Source: Nevskia soli DSM 19509 (GTDB lineage: Bacteria > Pseudomonadota > Gammaproteobacteria > Nevskiales > Nevskiaceae). Taken from it: a stretch of 64,000 nucleotides of DNA. The stretch spans positions 1 through 64,000 of the forward strand of contig NZ_JONR01000001.1 in NCBI RefSeq assembly GCF_000711955.1. The letters run 5' to 3'. Each line of letters begins with the position of its first letter. The first letter of the stretch is position 1. A model generated the notes under the pieces. That model saw only the letters and a list, made by a program, of their open reading frames with translations. It had not been told where the DNA came from and did not search any database. The position numbers were made by a program, and so were the translations under genes. This document shows positions 16,818 through 26,248 of the stretch, one piece after another.

Positions 16818-19262
16818 GTGAAGCTCGCGGCAATCATAGGTCGATGGTTTCCCCTCTCCCGCTCGCGGGAGAGGGGCAGGGGAGAGGGCCGCGCACTCGA
16901 CGCGGCGACTCAATCTCCATCGCCGCCCCCATCCCCAAACCAGAAGCCCAAGCACCGCCTGCACCGCTACGCCCTCGTCGCCTGCTGCCTCCTCGCCCTC
17001 GCCACGGCCCTGCGCCTCTGGCCCCACCAGACCCTGCGGCAGCAGATCGCCAGCTCCACCGCTGTCTTCGACGCCGACGGCCGCCTGCTGCGCCTGACCC
17101 TGGCCGGCGACCAGCAGTACCGTCTGTGGACCCCGCTCGAGGACGTGGCGCCCACCTTTACCCAGGCCCTGCTGCTGCACGAGGACCGGCACTTCCGCTG
17201 GCACCCCGGCGTCAACCCGCCGGCCCTGCTGCGCGCCGTGGTCGAAACCTACAGCGGCGGCGCGCGCCAGGGCGCCTCCACCATCACCATGCAGCTGGCG
17301 CGCCTGCTCTACGGTCTCAACACCCGCACCCCCGCCGGGAAGCTTCGCCAGATCGTGGACGCCCTGTGGCTGGAGTTGCGCTACTCCAAGCACGACATCC
17401 TCGAAGCCGAGATCAACCTGCTGCCCTACGGCCAGAACATCCAGGGTGTCGGTGCCGCCAGCCTGGTCTACTTCGGCAAGACCCCGGACCACCTGAGCCT
17501 GCCCGAAGCCCTGTCCCTGGTGCTGATCCCGCAGTCGCCGGCGGCGCGTAGCCCGGATGGCGAGGAACCGCCCGGCCTGCGCGCCGCCCGCCTGCGCCTC
17601 TTCGACAGCTGGGCGCAGCAGCATCCGCAGGCGCATGCGGTGGCCGAGCTGATGCCGCCGCCCCTGCATTTCCGGGGCCTGGACCAGCTGCCCTTCGCCG
17701 CTCCGCACCTGAGCAACGCCCTGCTGGCCCAGCCGGGGCATGGCGAGGTCATCCGCACCACCCTGGACTCGGGCCTGCAGCGCCTGCTGGAAGAGCGCGT
17801 GCGCAGCTACGTCAAGCGCCAGTCGCGCATCGGCATCGTCAACGCCTCCGCCATGCTGGTGGACGCGCGCGACCTGTCGGTGAAGGCCCTGGTCGGCTCG
17901 GCTGACTTCTTCAACGGCGACATCGGCGGCCAGGTCAACGGCGCCTTCGCCAAGCGCTCGCCCGGTTCGGCGCTGAAGCCCTTCCTCTACGCCCTGGCCA
18001 TGGACCAAGGCCTGATCCACCCCCAATCGGTGCTGAAGGACGCGCCCGCCGCCTTCGGCCCCTTCTCGCCGGAGAACTTCGACGGCAGCTTCGTCGGTCC
18101 CATCACCGCCCACGACGCCCTGATCCGCTCGCGCAACATCCCGGCCGTGACCCTGGCCTCGCGCCTGTCGCAGCCGGATCTCTACGACTTCCTCAAGCTC
18201 GCCGGCGTCTCGCGCATGGCCAGCCGCGAACACTACGGCCTGGCCCTGACCCTGGGCGGCGGCGAAGTGACCATGGAGGAGATGGCCCGGCTCTACGCCA
18301 TGCTGGCCAACCGCGGCGTGCTGCACGAGCTGCGCTATCGCCAGGAGGACCCGCAGGACAGCGGCATGCGCCTGCTGTCCGAGGAATCCAGCTTCATGGT
18401 GCGCGACATCCTCAAGGACAATCCGCGCCCGGACGAGGTCATGGCCCAGGGCGCCGCGCGCCTGCCGGTGGCCTGGAAGACCGGCACCTCCTGGGGCTTC
18501 CGCGACGCCTGGTCCGCCGGCCTGTTCGGGCCTTATGTGCTGGTGGTCTGGGTCGGCAACTTCGACGGCAGCAGCAATCCCGCCTTCGTCGGCGTGCAGG
18601 CCGCGGCGCCGCTGTTCTTCGAGATCGTCGACGGCGTGCAGGCGCAGCAGCCCGGCCTGAAAGAACCGGCCTGGCGCGTACCCTCCAACCTGGTACGGGT
18701 CGAGGTCTGCACCGCCTCCGGCGACCTGCCCAATGCCGAATGCCCGCAGAAGAGCAGCACCTGGTTCATCCCCGGCAAGTCGCCGATCCGCCTCAGCACC
18801 GTGCACCGCCGCGTGCTGGTCAACCTGCGCACCGGCCGCCAGGCCTGTCCGGGCGATCCGCCGGAACAGCTGCACGGCGAGGTCTACGAATTCTGGCCGT
18901 CCGATCTGCAGCGCCTGTTCGCCCAGGCCGGCATGCCGCGCCGCCGTCCCCCGCCCGCCGGGGAGTGTTCCGGCGCCATCGGCGCCGCGGGCGCACCGCC
19001 CGCCATCACCTCACCGATGACCGGCGCCACCTACACCCTGCGCGCCGCCCGTCTGGGCCGCGAGTCGGTGCCGCTCACTGCCAACGCCGACGCCGACGTG
19101 CGTTCGATGTACTGGTTCGTGGGAGACAGCTTCGTCGCCGCCACCGGCCCGGGCGCGACCCTGCAATGGACGCCGCCCGGCGGCGGCAGCTTCCAGCTCA
19201 GGGTGGTGGACGATCACGGACGGGCCGACACGCGCGAGCTGCGCGTGGCGCTGACCCAGTAA
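16818..19262 (+). CDS. pbpC: Penicillin-binding protein 1C
   Basis: Bifunctional glycosyltransferase/transpeptidase, 814 aa, inner membrane with a periplasmic body. The GT51 motif EDRHFRWHPG has catalytic Glu122, and GARQGASTITMQLARLL follows. The transpeptidase motifs are SALK (Ser384), SRN, and KTGTS (554-558). A BiPBP_C domain closes the protein. The start is GTG with AGGG 7 nt upstream, overlapping the end of the macroglobulin gene; no in-frame ATG is available near the membrane helix. The cytoplasmic tail (residues about 11-24, FPLSRSRERGRGEG) is the translation of a palindromic repeat at 16851-16888. Co-transcription with the macroglobulin gene is the usual arrangement. Confidence 0.93.
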   Translation: MKLAAIIGRWFPLSRSRERGRGEGRALDAATQSPSPPPSPNQKPKHRLHRYALVACCLLALATALRLWPHQTLRQQIASSTAVFDADGRLLRLTLAGDQQYRLWTPLEDVAPTFTQALLLHEDRHFRWHPGVNPPALLRAVVETYSGGARQGASTITMQLARLLYGLNTRTPAGKLRQIVDALWLELRYSKHDILEAEINLLPYGQNIQGVGAASLVYFGKTPDHLSLPEALSLVLIPQSPAARSPDGEEPPGLRAARLRLFDSWAQQHPQAHAVAELMPPPLHFRGLDQLPFAAPHLSNALLAQPGHGEVIRTTLDSGLQRLLEERVRSYVKRQSRIGIVNASAMLVDARDLSVKALVGSADFFNGDIGGQVNGAFAKRSPGSALKPFLYALAMDQGLIHPQSVLKDAPAAFGPFSPENFDGSFVGPITAHDALIRSRNIPAVTLASRLSQPDLYDFLKLAGVSRMASREHYGLALTLGGGEVTMEEMARLYAMLANRGVLHELRYRQEDPQDSGMRLLSEESSFMVRDILKDNPRPDEVMAQGAARLPVAWKTGTSWGFRDAWSAGLFGPYVLVVWVGNFDGSSNPAFVGVQAAAPLFFEIVDGVQAQQPGLKEPAWRVPSNLVRVEVCTASGDLPNAECPQKSSTWFIPGKSPIRLSTVHRRVLVNLRTGRQACPGDPPEQLHGEVYEFWPSDLQRLFAQAGMPRRRPPPAGECSGAIGAAGAPPAITSPMTGATYTLRAARLGRESVPLTANADADVRSMYWFVGDSFVAATGPGATLQWTPPGGGSFQLRVVDDHGRADTRELRVALTQ
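16851..16888. repeat. REP-like palindrome inside the pbpC coding region
   Basis: Perfect 12-bp arms CCCCTCTCCCGC (16851-16862) and GCGGGAGAGGGG (16865-16876) with a 2-base loop, then caggggagaggg. The same core occurs at 31578-31602 in a non-coding gap. It lies in frame in pbpC and adds a basic RSRERGRGEG stretch. Confidence 0.85.
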
Positions 19263-19268
19263 GCGGGT

Positions 19269-19412
19269 TCAGCGAACGACGGTGCTGATGGCGTGCACAG
19301 CCTGGTGGCCGGCCTGCTCGGCACCGTCGCCGGTATTGATGGCGCTGAGTGCCAGCGCCACCGCGACCAGCGAAGCCGCCAGCAACCGCGCGAGGAAAAC
19401 AGGATCCGTCAT
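19269..19412 (-). CDS. Small predicted secreted or membrane peptide (47 aa)
   Basis: Open frame of 47 codons starting ATG at 19412, with GGGAGGGCAAG directly upstream, which is a strong ribosome site, and ending TGA at 19269. It has a hydrophobic core from about residue 6 to 24 (FLARLLAASLVAVALALSA) and then a short polar tail rich in Gly, Ala and His. This looks like a signal peptide with a tiny mature part, or a single-pass membrane peptide. It converges on pbpC with 6 bp between the stops. I do not recognise a family. Codons end mostly in G or C, as in real genes here. It could still be a chance frame; the ribosome site and hydrophobic profile favour a gene. Confidence 0.5.
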   Translation of the reverse strand: MTDPVFLARLLAASLVAVALALSAINTGDGAEQAGHQAVHAISTVVR

Positions 19413-19658
19413 CTTGCCCTCCCGTCCTTGGGGCCTGGACCGACAAATGAACTGCTGAATGATCAGCTACATCAGCAATATTTTACGGCTCATAGACCGA
19501 ACCAACCGCGACCTGGTTCGCCTTTGCCGGGTAAAGAATTGCTTCCAGGCCCGTCACTGCTTCGCATGCTTCATGCCGGGGTAAGCCGCATTTTTTCCCG
19601 GCCAAGGCTAAGCTACTCCCCGCATCTTTCAGCCCGCTTGGCATCCAAACACACCGTC

Positions 19659-20438
19659 ATGTCCGACAACATCCTGGTCAGCGCCGCCGCCGGCGTGCTC
19701 GAAATCCGCTTCAACCGCGCCGACAAGAAGAACGCCTTCACCGAGGCCATGTACGCCGGCATCGTCGAAGCCCTGGAGCGCGCCGAGGCCGACGCCTCGG
19801 TCCGCGTGATCCTGTTGAGCGGCGAGGGCGGAGCCTTCAGCGCCGGCAACGACCTGCAGGATTTCATGCAGAACCCCCCGGACCTCGACGACAAGGCCGA
19901 CGCCGGCCCGGTGATGCGCTTCATGCGCGCGCTGTCCACCACCCGCAAGATCGTGGTGGCGGCGGTGCAGGGGCCGGCGGTGGGCGTCGGCGCCACCCTG
20001 CTGCTGCATTGCGACCTGGTGCTGGCCGCCGACAACGCCCGCCTGTCCTTCCCCTTCATCAACCTCGGCCTGGTGCCGGAGTTCGGCAGCACCCTGCTGT
20101 TGCCGCAGCGCATCGGCTACCACCAGGCGGCCGAACTGACCCTGCTGGGCGAACCGGTCGACGCCGCCACCGCCCAGCGCCTGGGCCTGGTCAACCGCAT
20201 GGTGCCGTTGGCCGAATTGCAGGAGGCCGCGCGGGGCGTGGCGCGCAAGCTCGCCGCCAAGGCGCCGGCCGCCCTGCTGCTGACCAAGCAATTGCTCAAA
20301 TCCGCTGCCGGTTCCGTGCCGGAGCGCATCGTCGAGGAAGCGGGCCACTTCGCCCGCCGTCTGCGCACCGCCGAATTCAAGGAGGCCGCTACGGCCTTCT
20401 TCGAAAAGCGCGCCCCGGATTTTTCCAAGCTTTCCTGA
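19659..20438 (+). CDS. Enoyl-CoA hydratase/isomerase family protein
   Basis: 259-aa crotonase-fold enzyme acting on an acyl-CoA, cytoplasmic. The first oxyanion-hole loop is GGAFSAGNDLQDF and the second is PAVGVGATLLLHCDLVLA, followed by the acidic position in INLGLVPEFGSTLLLP. Length and C-terminal helical region fit enoyl-CoA hydratases. The frame is open 366 bp further upstream, but the ATG at 19659 opens with the family-like MSDNILVSAAAGVLEIRFNR. There is no clear ribosome site. The next gene encodes a nitronate monooxygenase 72 bp on; a shared fatty-acid or nitro-acid role is speculative. Confidence 0.88.
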   Translation: MSDNILVSAAAGVLEIRFNRADKKNAFTEAMYAGIVEALERAEADASVRVILLSGEGGAFSAGNDLQDFMQNPPDLDDKADAGPVMRFMRALSTTRKIVVAAVQGPAVGVGATLLLHCDLVLAADNARLSFPFINLGLVPEFGSTLLLPQRIGYHQAAELTLLGEPVDAATAQRLGLVNRMVPLAELQEAARGVARKLAAKAPAALLLTKQLLKSAAGSVPERIVEEAGHFARRLRTAEFKEAATAFFEKRAPDFSKLS

Positions 20439-20454
20439 TTTGGCTGGTTTTAAC

Positions 20455-20499
20455 AGTCCGGTCATGGATGACCGGTTCTTGAACATGGATGTTCATTAA
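20455..20499. repeat. Double-hairpin repeat, copy A
   Basis: Two adjacent hairpins: CCGGTCAT-gg-ATGACCGG (20458-20475) and TGAACAT-gg-ATGTTCA (20480-20495), ending CATTAA. A second copy is at 58233-58276, where the second stem has a compensated base-pair change. Here it sits 16 bp after the enoyl-CoA hydratase stop and 11 bp before the nitronate monooxygenase start, so it would form the leader of that gene. Confidence 0.8.
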
Positions 20500-20510
20500 A
20501 GGAGTATTCA

Positions 20511-21485
20511 ATGTCACTGCCGCAGCTGCTGCGCGACAACCTTGCCTTGCCCGTCATCGGTTCGCCGATGTTCATCGTCTCCACCCCCGATCTGGTGATC
20601 GAGCAGTGCAAGGCCGGCATCGTCGGCGCCTTCCCTGCCCTCAATGCCCGTCCCGAGCCGGTGCTGGAGCAGTGGCTGCAGCGCATCACCAGCGAACTGG
20701 CCGCCTACAAGGCCGCCCATCCGGATAAAAAGGTCGCGCCCTTCGCCGTCAACCAGATCGTGCACGCCTCCAACCCGCGCCTGCAGCACGACATCGAGCT
20801 GTGCGTGAAGTACAAGGTGCCGGTCGTCATCACCTCGTTGCGCGCGCCGGACCAGGCGGTGGAAGCGGTGCACAGCTACGGCGGCCTGGTCTTCCACGAC
20901 GTCACCACCATCCAGCACGCCAAGCGTGCCCTCAAGGCCGGCGTCGACGGCCTGATCCTGGTCTGCAACGGCGCCGGCGGCCACGCCGGGCGCCTGTCGC
21001 CGTTCGCCCTGGTGCCGGAAGTCCGCGCCTTCTACGACGGCACCATCATCCTCTCCGGCGCCATCGCCAGCGGTGACGCCATCCTCGCCGCCCAGTCCAT
21101 CGGCGCCGATCTCGCCTACATCGGCACCCGCTTCATCGCCACCCAGGAAGCCAACGCCGTGCCCGGCTACAAGCAGGCCCTGGTCGACAGCGCCGCCGAG
21201 GACATCGTCTACAGCAGCCTGTTCAGCGGCGTCCACGGCAACTACCTGCGCAGCAGCATCGTCGCCGCCGGCATGGACCCGGACAAGCTGCCGGACGGCG
21301 ACAAGAGCGCCATGGATTTCGGTGCCGGCGCCGACCCCGCCACCGGCGGCGCCAAGGCCTGGCGCGACATCTGGGGGGCCGGCCAGGGCACCGGCCAGAT
21401 CCGCGACATCCCCACTACCGCCGAACTGGTCACCCGCCTGGGCCAGGAATACCGCGCCGCCCGCGAACGCGTTCTGGCCGCCTGA
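20511..21485 (+). CDS. Nitronate monooxygenase family protein
   Basis: 324-aa FMN-dependent TIM-barrel enzyme of the nitronate monooxygenase (2-nitropropane dioxygenase) family, oxidising alkyl nitronates in the cytoplasm. It shows the N-terminal PVIGSPMFIVSTPDLV, the FMN-phosphate region CNGAGGHAGRLSPFAL near residues 154-169, and the second phosphate-binding block IGADLAYIGTRF. The ATG has AGGAG 7 nt upstream and directly follows the double-hairpin repeat. Several members of this family have no proven nitro substrate, so the physiological reaction is uncertain. A long inverted repeat lies just after the stop. Confidence 0.9.
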   Translation: MSLPQLLRDNLALPVIGSPMFIVSTPDLVIEQCKAGIVGAFPALNARPEPVLEQWLQRITSELAAYKAAHPDKKVAPFAVNQIVHASNPRLQHDIELCVKYKVPVVITSLRAPDQAVEAVHSYGGLVFHDVTTIQHAKRALKAGVDGLILVCNGAGGHAGRLSPFALVPEVRAFYDGTIILSGAIASGDAILAAQSIGADLAYIGTRFIATQEANAVPGYKQALVDSAAEDIVYSSLFSGVHGNYLRSSIVAAGMDPDKLPDGDKSAMDFGAGADPATGGAKAWRDIWGAGQGTGQIRDIPTTAELVTRLGQEYRAARERVLAA

Positions 21486-21501
21486 GATTCTTCGCTCGCC
21501 G

Positions 21502-21534
21502 CATGCGTGCCAACAAAAAACCTTGGCACGCATG
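21502..21534. terminator. Long inverted repeat after the nitronate monooxygenase gene
   Basis: Perfect 12-bp arms CATGCGTGCCAA and TTGGCACGCATG around a 9-base A-rich loop, 17 bp after the stop. No T-run follows on the plus strand, so it may be a factor-assisted terminator or an RNA-stabilising hairpin. Confidence 0.5.
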
Positions 21535-21560
21535 GCACGCATGGTGAAAATCGCCCCAAA

Positions 21561-21591
21561 GTAGCCCGGGAAGCGCGAAGCGCTACCCGGG
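21561..21591. repeat. TAGCCCGGG-type palindromic repeat, copy 1
   Basis: Reads gtagcccgggaagcgc, then gaagcgctacccggg; it folds through AGCGC/GCGCT and CCCGGG pairs. A near-identical copy is at 23013-23042, on the other side of the aminotransferase gene, and a degenerate one lies at 61168-61199. Confidence 0.75.
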
Positions 21592-21707
21592 ACTGCGCGG
21601 CGGCATTTTCGGCGTTTTGAACCCTCGCCCAAGGCCGGAAACGCGGTCCACCCGTCCTGGAACCCGCCCGGCGTGGGCGTATAATCGCTGCAACATTCCA
21701 TATATCA

Positions 21708-21737
21708 AGGCCCGTCCGCTGTCCGCCGGGCCTTTTT
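21708..21737 (+). terminator. Intrinsic terminator or attenuator in the leader of the aminotransferase gene
   Basis: Stem AGGCCCG/CGGGCCT with a 12-base loop, running into TTTTT at 21733-21737, 31 bp before the ATG at 21769. A TATAAT hexamer lies upstream at 21680-21685, without a clear -35 box. If that is the promoter, the hairpin lies inside the transcript and could attenuate it; otherwise it ends upstream transcription. Confidence 0.55.
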
Positions 21738-21768
21738 CACTGAGGCGGACCGCCCGCCGGGTCTATCC

Positions 21769-23001
<1,233 letters not shown>

Positions 23002-23012
23002 AGATACGGGCC

Positions 23013-23042
23013 GTAGCCCGGGAAGCGCCTGGCGCTACCCGA
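23013..23042. repeat. TAGCCCGGG-type palindromic repeat, copy 2
   Basis: gtagcccgggaagcgc followed by ctggcgctaccc, 12 bp after the argD stop. Same family as 21561-21591, with a changed loop. Confidence 0.75.
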
Positions 23043-23060
23043 GGTGCACTGAATTAAATC

Positions 23061-23100
23061 GTAGGGTGGGTGAAGCGCCGCAGGCGCGCAGCCCACGCGG
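23061..23100. repeat. GTAGGGTGGGTGAAGCGC-type repeat
   Basis: gtagggtgggtgaagcgc paired with gcgcagcccacgcgg-like sequence; a common proteobacterial intergenic palindrome type. It lies directly after the previous repeat, forming a cluster of two different repeat kinds between argD and gspB. Confidence 0.6.
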
Positions 23101-23156
23101 CCGCTCCTCAAAGGTCGATCAGGTCTTCGACAACACTTGGTCAGCAGACCGAACGC

Positions 23157-24056
23157 CTAGTGCGAAATGGCGTACAGCACCTGCTGCCCCTGCCAGTCCA
23201 GCACCAGCCCCTCCGGCACGATGCCGATGATGCGCGGCCCCTCGGCCAGAGTATCGCCCTCGTGGTAGCGCTTGCCGCCGATCAACACGAACCGCCGCTG
23301 CGGATTGCTGTTGTAGGCGTGCACATCCACTGTGAAGGCGGGGAAATTGGCGCGGAAGTTTTCCGGCATTTCCCGCAACTGGCGCTGCTGCGGCGGGGCT
23401 TGCTGCACCTGGTCCTGCGCTGAAGTCGGCGGCGGCGGCACGTCGGCGACCGCCGCATTGGCGGCATTGTTCGCCGTCGAATCGTCGACCGGCGGCGCCG
23501 TGCTGGCCGCGGCAGCCGCGGCGTCCGACGGCACGGTGACCACCGGAGGCCGCGGCGAACGCCGCACCTGCGGCGGTTCGCCGCCCGGAGGCGGTCCCGG
23601 CGGCGGCCGCATCTGCCGGTCGGGCGGCGGAGCCCGACCGGCTGCCTGATCCGGTGGCGGCTGGTCGCCCGGGGGCGGGGGTTGCGGCGCTTCGCTGACG
23701 TCGTCCAGGGTGGCGATCTTGCCGCCATCCTCGATGGTGGCCGCCTGGGCAGGCGGCACATTGCGCGGCACGGCCACCGGCGGCGGCGGGACATTGTTCG
23801 CCGCAGCTACCTGCACAGGAGCCGGCGGCGGAACCGATGCGGCACCCGCATCCTTGCCGTGATGCCGCCAGGCCACCAGCGTGTAGATCAGCAGCGCCAG
23901 CACCATCACGGCGAGAATGACCGGAACCAGCCAGGCCGGCAGGCGCCGTTTTTGCTCCGCGGCCGGTTGCGTGGTCGTTATCTCATCCAGGACCGAAACC
24001 TGGCCCTGCTTGCGCTCGCGTTCCGCACGCTTGAGGGCGTCGAGGATGTAGCTCAT
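23157..24056 (-). CDS. gspB: General secretion pathway protein B (GspB/ExeB)
   Basis: 299 aa from the ATG at 24056 (MSYILDALKRAERERKQG), the usual opening of GspB/ExeB; a longer frame to 24095 adds a non-conserved 13 residues. One membrane helix follows at about residues 43-63 (LVPVILAVMVLALLIYTLVA), then a very long Pro/Gln-rich linker, and a small C-terminal domain (FTVDVHAYNSNPQRRF, DTLAEGPRIIGI) typical of the family. With ExeA it helps carry or assemble the type II secretin through peptidoglycan. It lies 115 bp downstream of gspA in the same direction. The core gsp genes are not in the window. Confidence 0.9.
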   Translation of the reverse strand: MSYILDALKRAERERKQGQVSVLDEITTTQPAAEQKRRLPAWLVPVILAVMVLALLIYTLVAWRHHGKDAGAASVPPPAPVQVAAANNVPPPPVAVPRNVPPAQAATIEDGGKIATLDDVSEAPQPPPPGDQPPPDQAAGRAPPPDRQMRPPPGPPPGGEPPQVRRSPRPPVVTVPSDAAAAAASTAPPVDDSTANNAANAAVADVPPPPTSAQDQVQQAPPQQRQLREMPENFRANFPAFTVDVHAYNSNPQRRFVLIGGKRYHEGDTLAEGPRIIGIVPEGLVLDWQGQQVLYAISH

Positions 24057-24171
24057 GGCTTCGCGAGCAGCGTGGAGGGGCCCCATGCGCAGCATGGGGA
24101 TCCTAGCGTTGCGAGTCGATGCGGGGATGAGGGCAGTAGTCCGTTTCGTTCGCAGGGTGACATGGCAAATA

Positions 24172-25845
24172 TCATCCGCCGTTCTCCGCCAGGACCGGGG
24201 TCCCGGCCGTGTGACCGATGTTGGACAGCATGATCAGGGTACGGATGCCCGCTACGCCATCCGCGTCCAGGCCGTGCGCATTCTGGAAATCGGTCACCTG
24301 GCCGCGCAGTTCGGGGCCGTAGGTGGCCGGTACCGGCGGCGTCAGGGACTTGCCTTGCGCCTGGGCCAGGCGCTGGCGCAGCCAAACCACGCTGGCGCCG
24401 TGCGCGCCAGGGCCGACGGGGGCGGCATCCGCATCGCGCTGCCACAGCAGCAGGAACTCGCCGCTCCATAGGGGTTCCAGCTGCGCCTGCGCCAGGCGCA
24501 GCGGCCCGCTGCCGCTGTCCAGCACGGCGCTGTCGCCGTTGAGCGCGCTCAGCAGCACGTACTGGGTCTTGCCCGAATCCAGGTTCAGGCTGAGCACGGC
24601 CGGGCGATTGAGCTGCGCCAGGTCGGCCCAGCTGCCGTTGGCGTGGTAGCACTCCAGGCCCTGCTGTGACAGCGCATGGCAGACATTCTCGCCGCGCGGC
24701 ACGGTGATCTTCGGATTCCACAGGCCGATCAGCCGCGCCATCACCACGGGCAAAGGCTGGGCCGTGGCGCGCAGTGCACCGATCCCGGCATCGATGGCCG
24801 GAGCCGGCGTCGGCGCGGCCACGCTGCTGGCAGGAGGCGGCAACGCCGCGACCGGTGCGGCAGCCGCTGCCACCGGCGCCGCTTCCGGCTGGTGCCGGCC
24901 GAGCCGCTCGCTCAGCAGAACCCCGGCGACGATCAATGCCGCCACCGCCAGGGCACCCTCGATCCAGCGCAGGGGAATGCCGGCCGGCAGCCATTGGCGC
25001 AGCCGGTCCGTAAGCGAAGCCGGGCGCGGCTTGTGGTCCAGGCCCAGCGCCTCGTTGGCCGCGTGGTCGACGATCTCCGCCGTGACCGTGCGGTAGCCCT
25101 TGGCGTAGGTGCCGAGCAGGGCGCGGTCGCAGATGATGTTGATCTGGCGTGGGATGCCGTGGGCGTAGTGATGCACGCGCCGCATCGCCGCGTCGGCAAA
25201 TAGGTCGCTGGCGCCGCCAGCGACCTGCAGGCGGTGACTGATGTACTGGATGGTTTCCGCCACCGACAGCGGCGTGAGGTGGTAGCGCGCGGTGATACGC
25301 GAAGCGAGCTGGCGCAGATCCGGCCGGGCCAGCAGCTCGATCAGCTCGGGCTGTCCGATCAGCATGATGCGCAGCAGCTTTTCCTTGTCGGTCTCCAGGT
25401 TGGTCAGCAGGCGCACCTGCTCCAGCACCTTGGGATCGAGCTGCTGCGCCTCGTCGATGATCAGCACGGTGCGATGACCGGCGGCGTGGGTCTTCAGCAG
25501 GTGCTCGTTGAGTGCATCGACCAGGGTTTTGATCGAGGTCGGGGGCTTCTCGTAATTCACCCCCAGCTCGTCGCAGATCGAGGCGACGAACTCCAGTTCG
25601 TTCTGCCGCGGGTTGTGCACCATCGCCACGTCGACATTGCCGAGCTTCTGCGACAGCAGGGTGCGCACGATGGTGGTCTTGCCGGTGCCGACCTCGCCGG
25701 TGAGCTGCACGAAGCCACCATATTGGCCCGTGCCATAGAGCAGATGGCCCAGCGCCTCCTGGTGGCGCGAGCTCATGTAAAGGAAGGCCGGATCCGGGGC
25801 AATCGAAAACGGCGGCTCGCGGAGATTGAAATGCGCGGCGTACAC
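24172..25845 (-). CDS. gspA: ExeA/GspA-type AAA ATPase with peptidoglycan-binding domain
   Basis: 557 aa. The N-terminal AAA domain starts MYAAHFNLREPPFSIAPDP and has Walker A GEVGTGKTT (50-58) and Walker B VLIIDEAQQ (about 120). A membrane segment follows near residues 297-312 (GALAVAALIVAGVLLS), then an Ala/Pro linker and a C-terminal PG_binding_1 domain (ELRGQVTDFQNAHGLDADGVAG). In Aeromonas, ExeA and ExeB form a complex needed to place the secretin ExeD. Gene order gspA-gspB is conserved here. Length matches ExeA (about 550 aa). Confidence 0.92.
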   Translation of the reverse strand: MYAAHFNLREPPFSIAPDPAFLYMSSRHQEALGHLLYGTGQYGGFVQLTGEVGTGKTTIVRTLLSQKLGNVDVAMVHNPRQNELEFVASICDELGVNYEKPPTSIKTLVDALNEHLLKTHAAGHRTVLIIDEAQQLDPKVLEQVRLLTNLETDKEKLLRIMLIGQPELIELLARPDLRQLASRITARYHLTPLSVAETIQYISHRLQVAGGASDLFADAAMRRVHHYAHGIPRQINIICDRALLGTYAKGYRTVTAEIVDHAANEALGLDHKPRPASLTDRLRQWLPAGIPLRWIEGALAVAALIVAGVLLSERLGRHQPEAAPVAAAAAPVAALPPPASSVAAPTPAPAIDAGIGALRATAQPLPVVMARLIGLWNPKITVPRGENVCHALSQQGLECYHANGSWADLAQLNRPAVLSLNLDSGKTQYVLLSALNGDSAVLDSGSGPLRLAQAQLEPLWSGEFLLLWQRDADAAPVGPGAHGASVVWLRQRLAQAQGKSLTPPVPATYGPELRGQVTDFQNAHGLDADGVAGIRTLIMLSNIGHTAGTPVLAENGG

Positions 25846-26248
25846 GAATATGGGAGGCTGGGCGGAAAAACGGTCGGAATCGGCAGCGAGTATAGCCCAG
25901 AGCGAGCAGTGCTTAGAGTATCCGTAAACACCTGATGAGCGCAGGGGCGATGTACGTATTAAAACGGATGCCGCCCGTTGCCGGGTTCGTGATTTGCGGG
26001 TCGAGGGGCTTTATCACCCCAACCGGCATTGGAAATGGTCGCGCACCTGTTTTGAGTGTGGCAAGCGGGCTATTTGAAACTTCACATTTCCGCATTGTTG
26101 GCGGAACCGGGGCGTCTTTGGAACTTGGACGAGGAACATTGCAAGCGCTGGGCGGTCTATTTGGATAAGTAATGACATTTCAGCTGAGATGATTGCGGAC
26201 TCCGGTGCAAATGCCTAGCATCAGTCGCTGTCCGAGGAGTCTTTTTCC
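25846..26248. other. Gap with no recognisable gene
   Basis: 403 bp of lower GC between gspA and the Ser/Gly-rich gene, which diverge. It should contain both promoters, but I cannot place them with confidence. A 6-bp inverted repeat TTCCGC-attgttg-GCGGAA lies at 26088-26106. A 77-codon plus-strand frame at 25935-26168 has no ribosome site and no recognisable features. Confidence 0.4.

Noticed and set aside
10914..18875. Antisense open frame of 2,653 codons opposite the macroglobulin and pbpC genes
   Set aside because: Its length follows from the strict G/C-ended codons of the sense genes. The protein is Ala/Gly/Val/His-rich without domains, crosses two genes, and both sense genes have clear catalytic motifs.
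25935..26168. 77-codon plus-strand frame between gspA and the Ser/Gly-rich gene
   Set aside because: No ribosome site and no recognisable features; probably chance in a less GC-rich gap.
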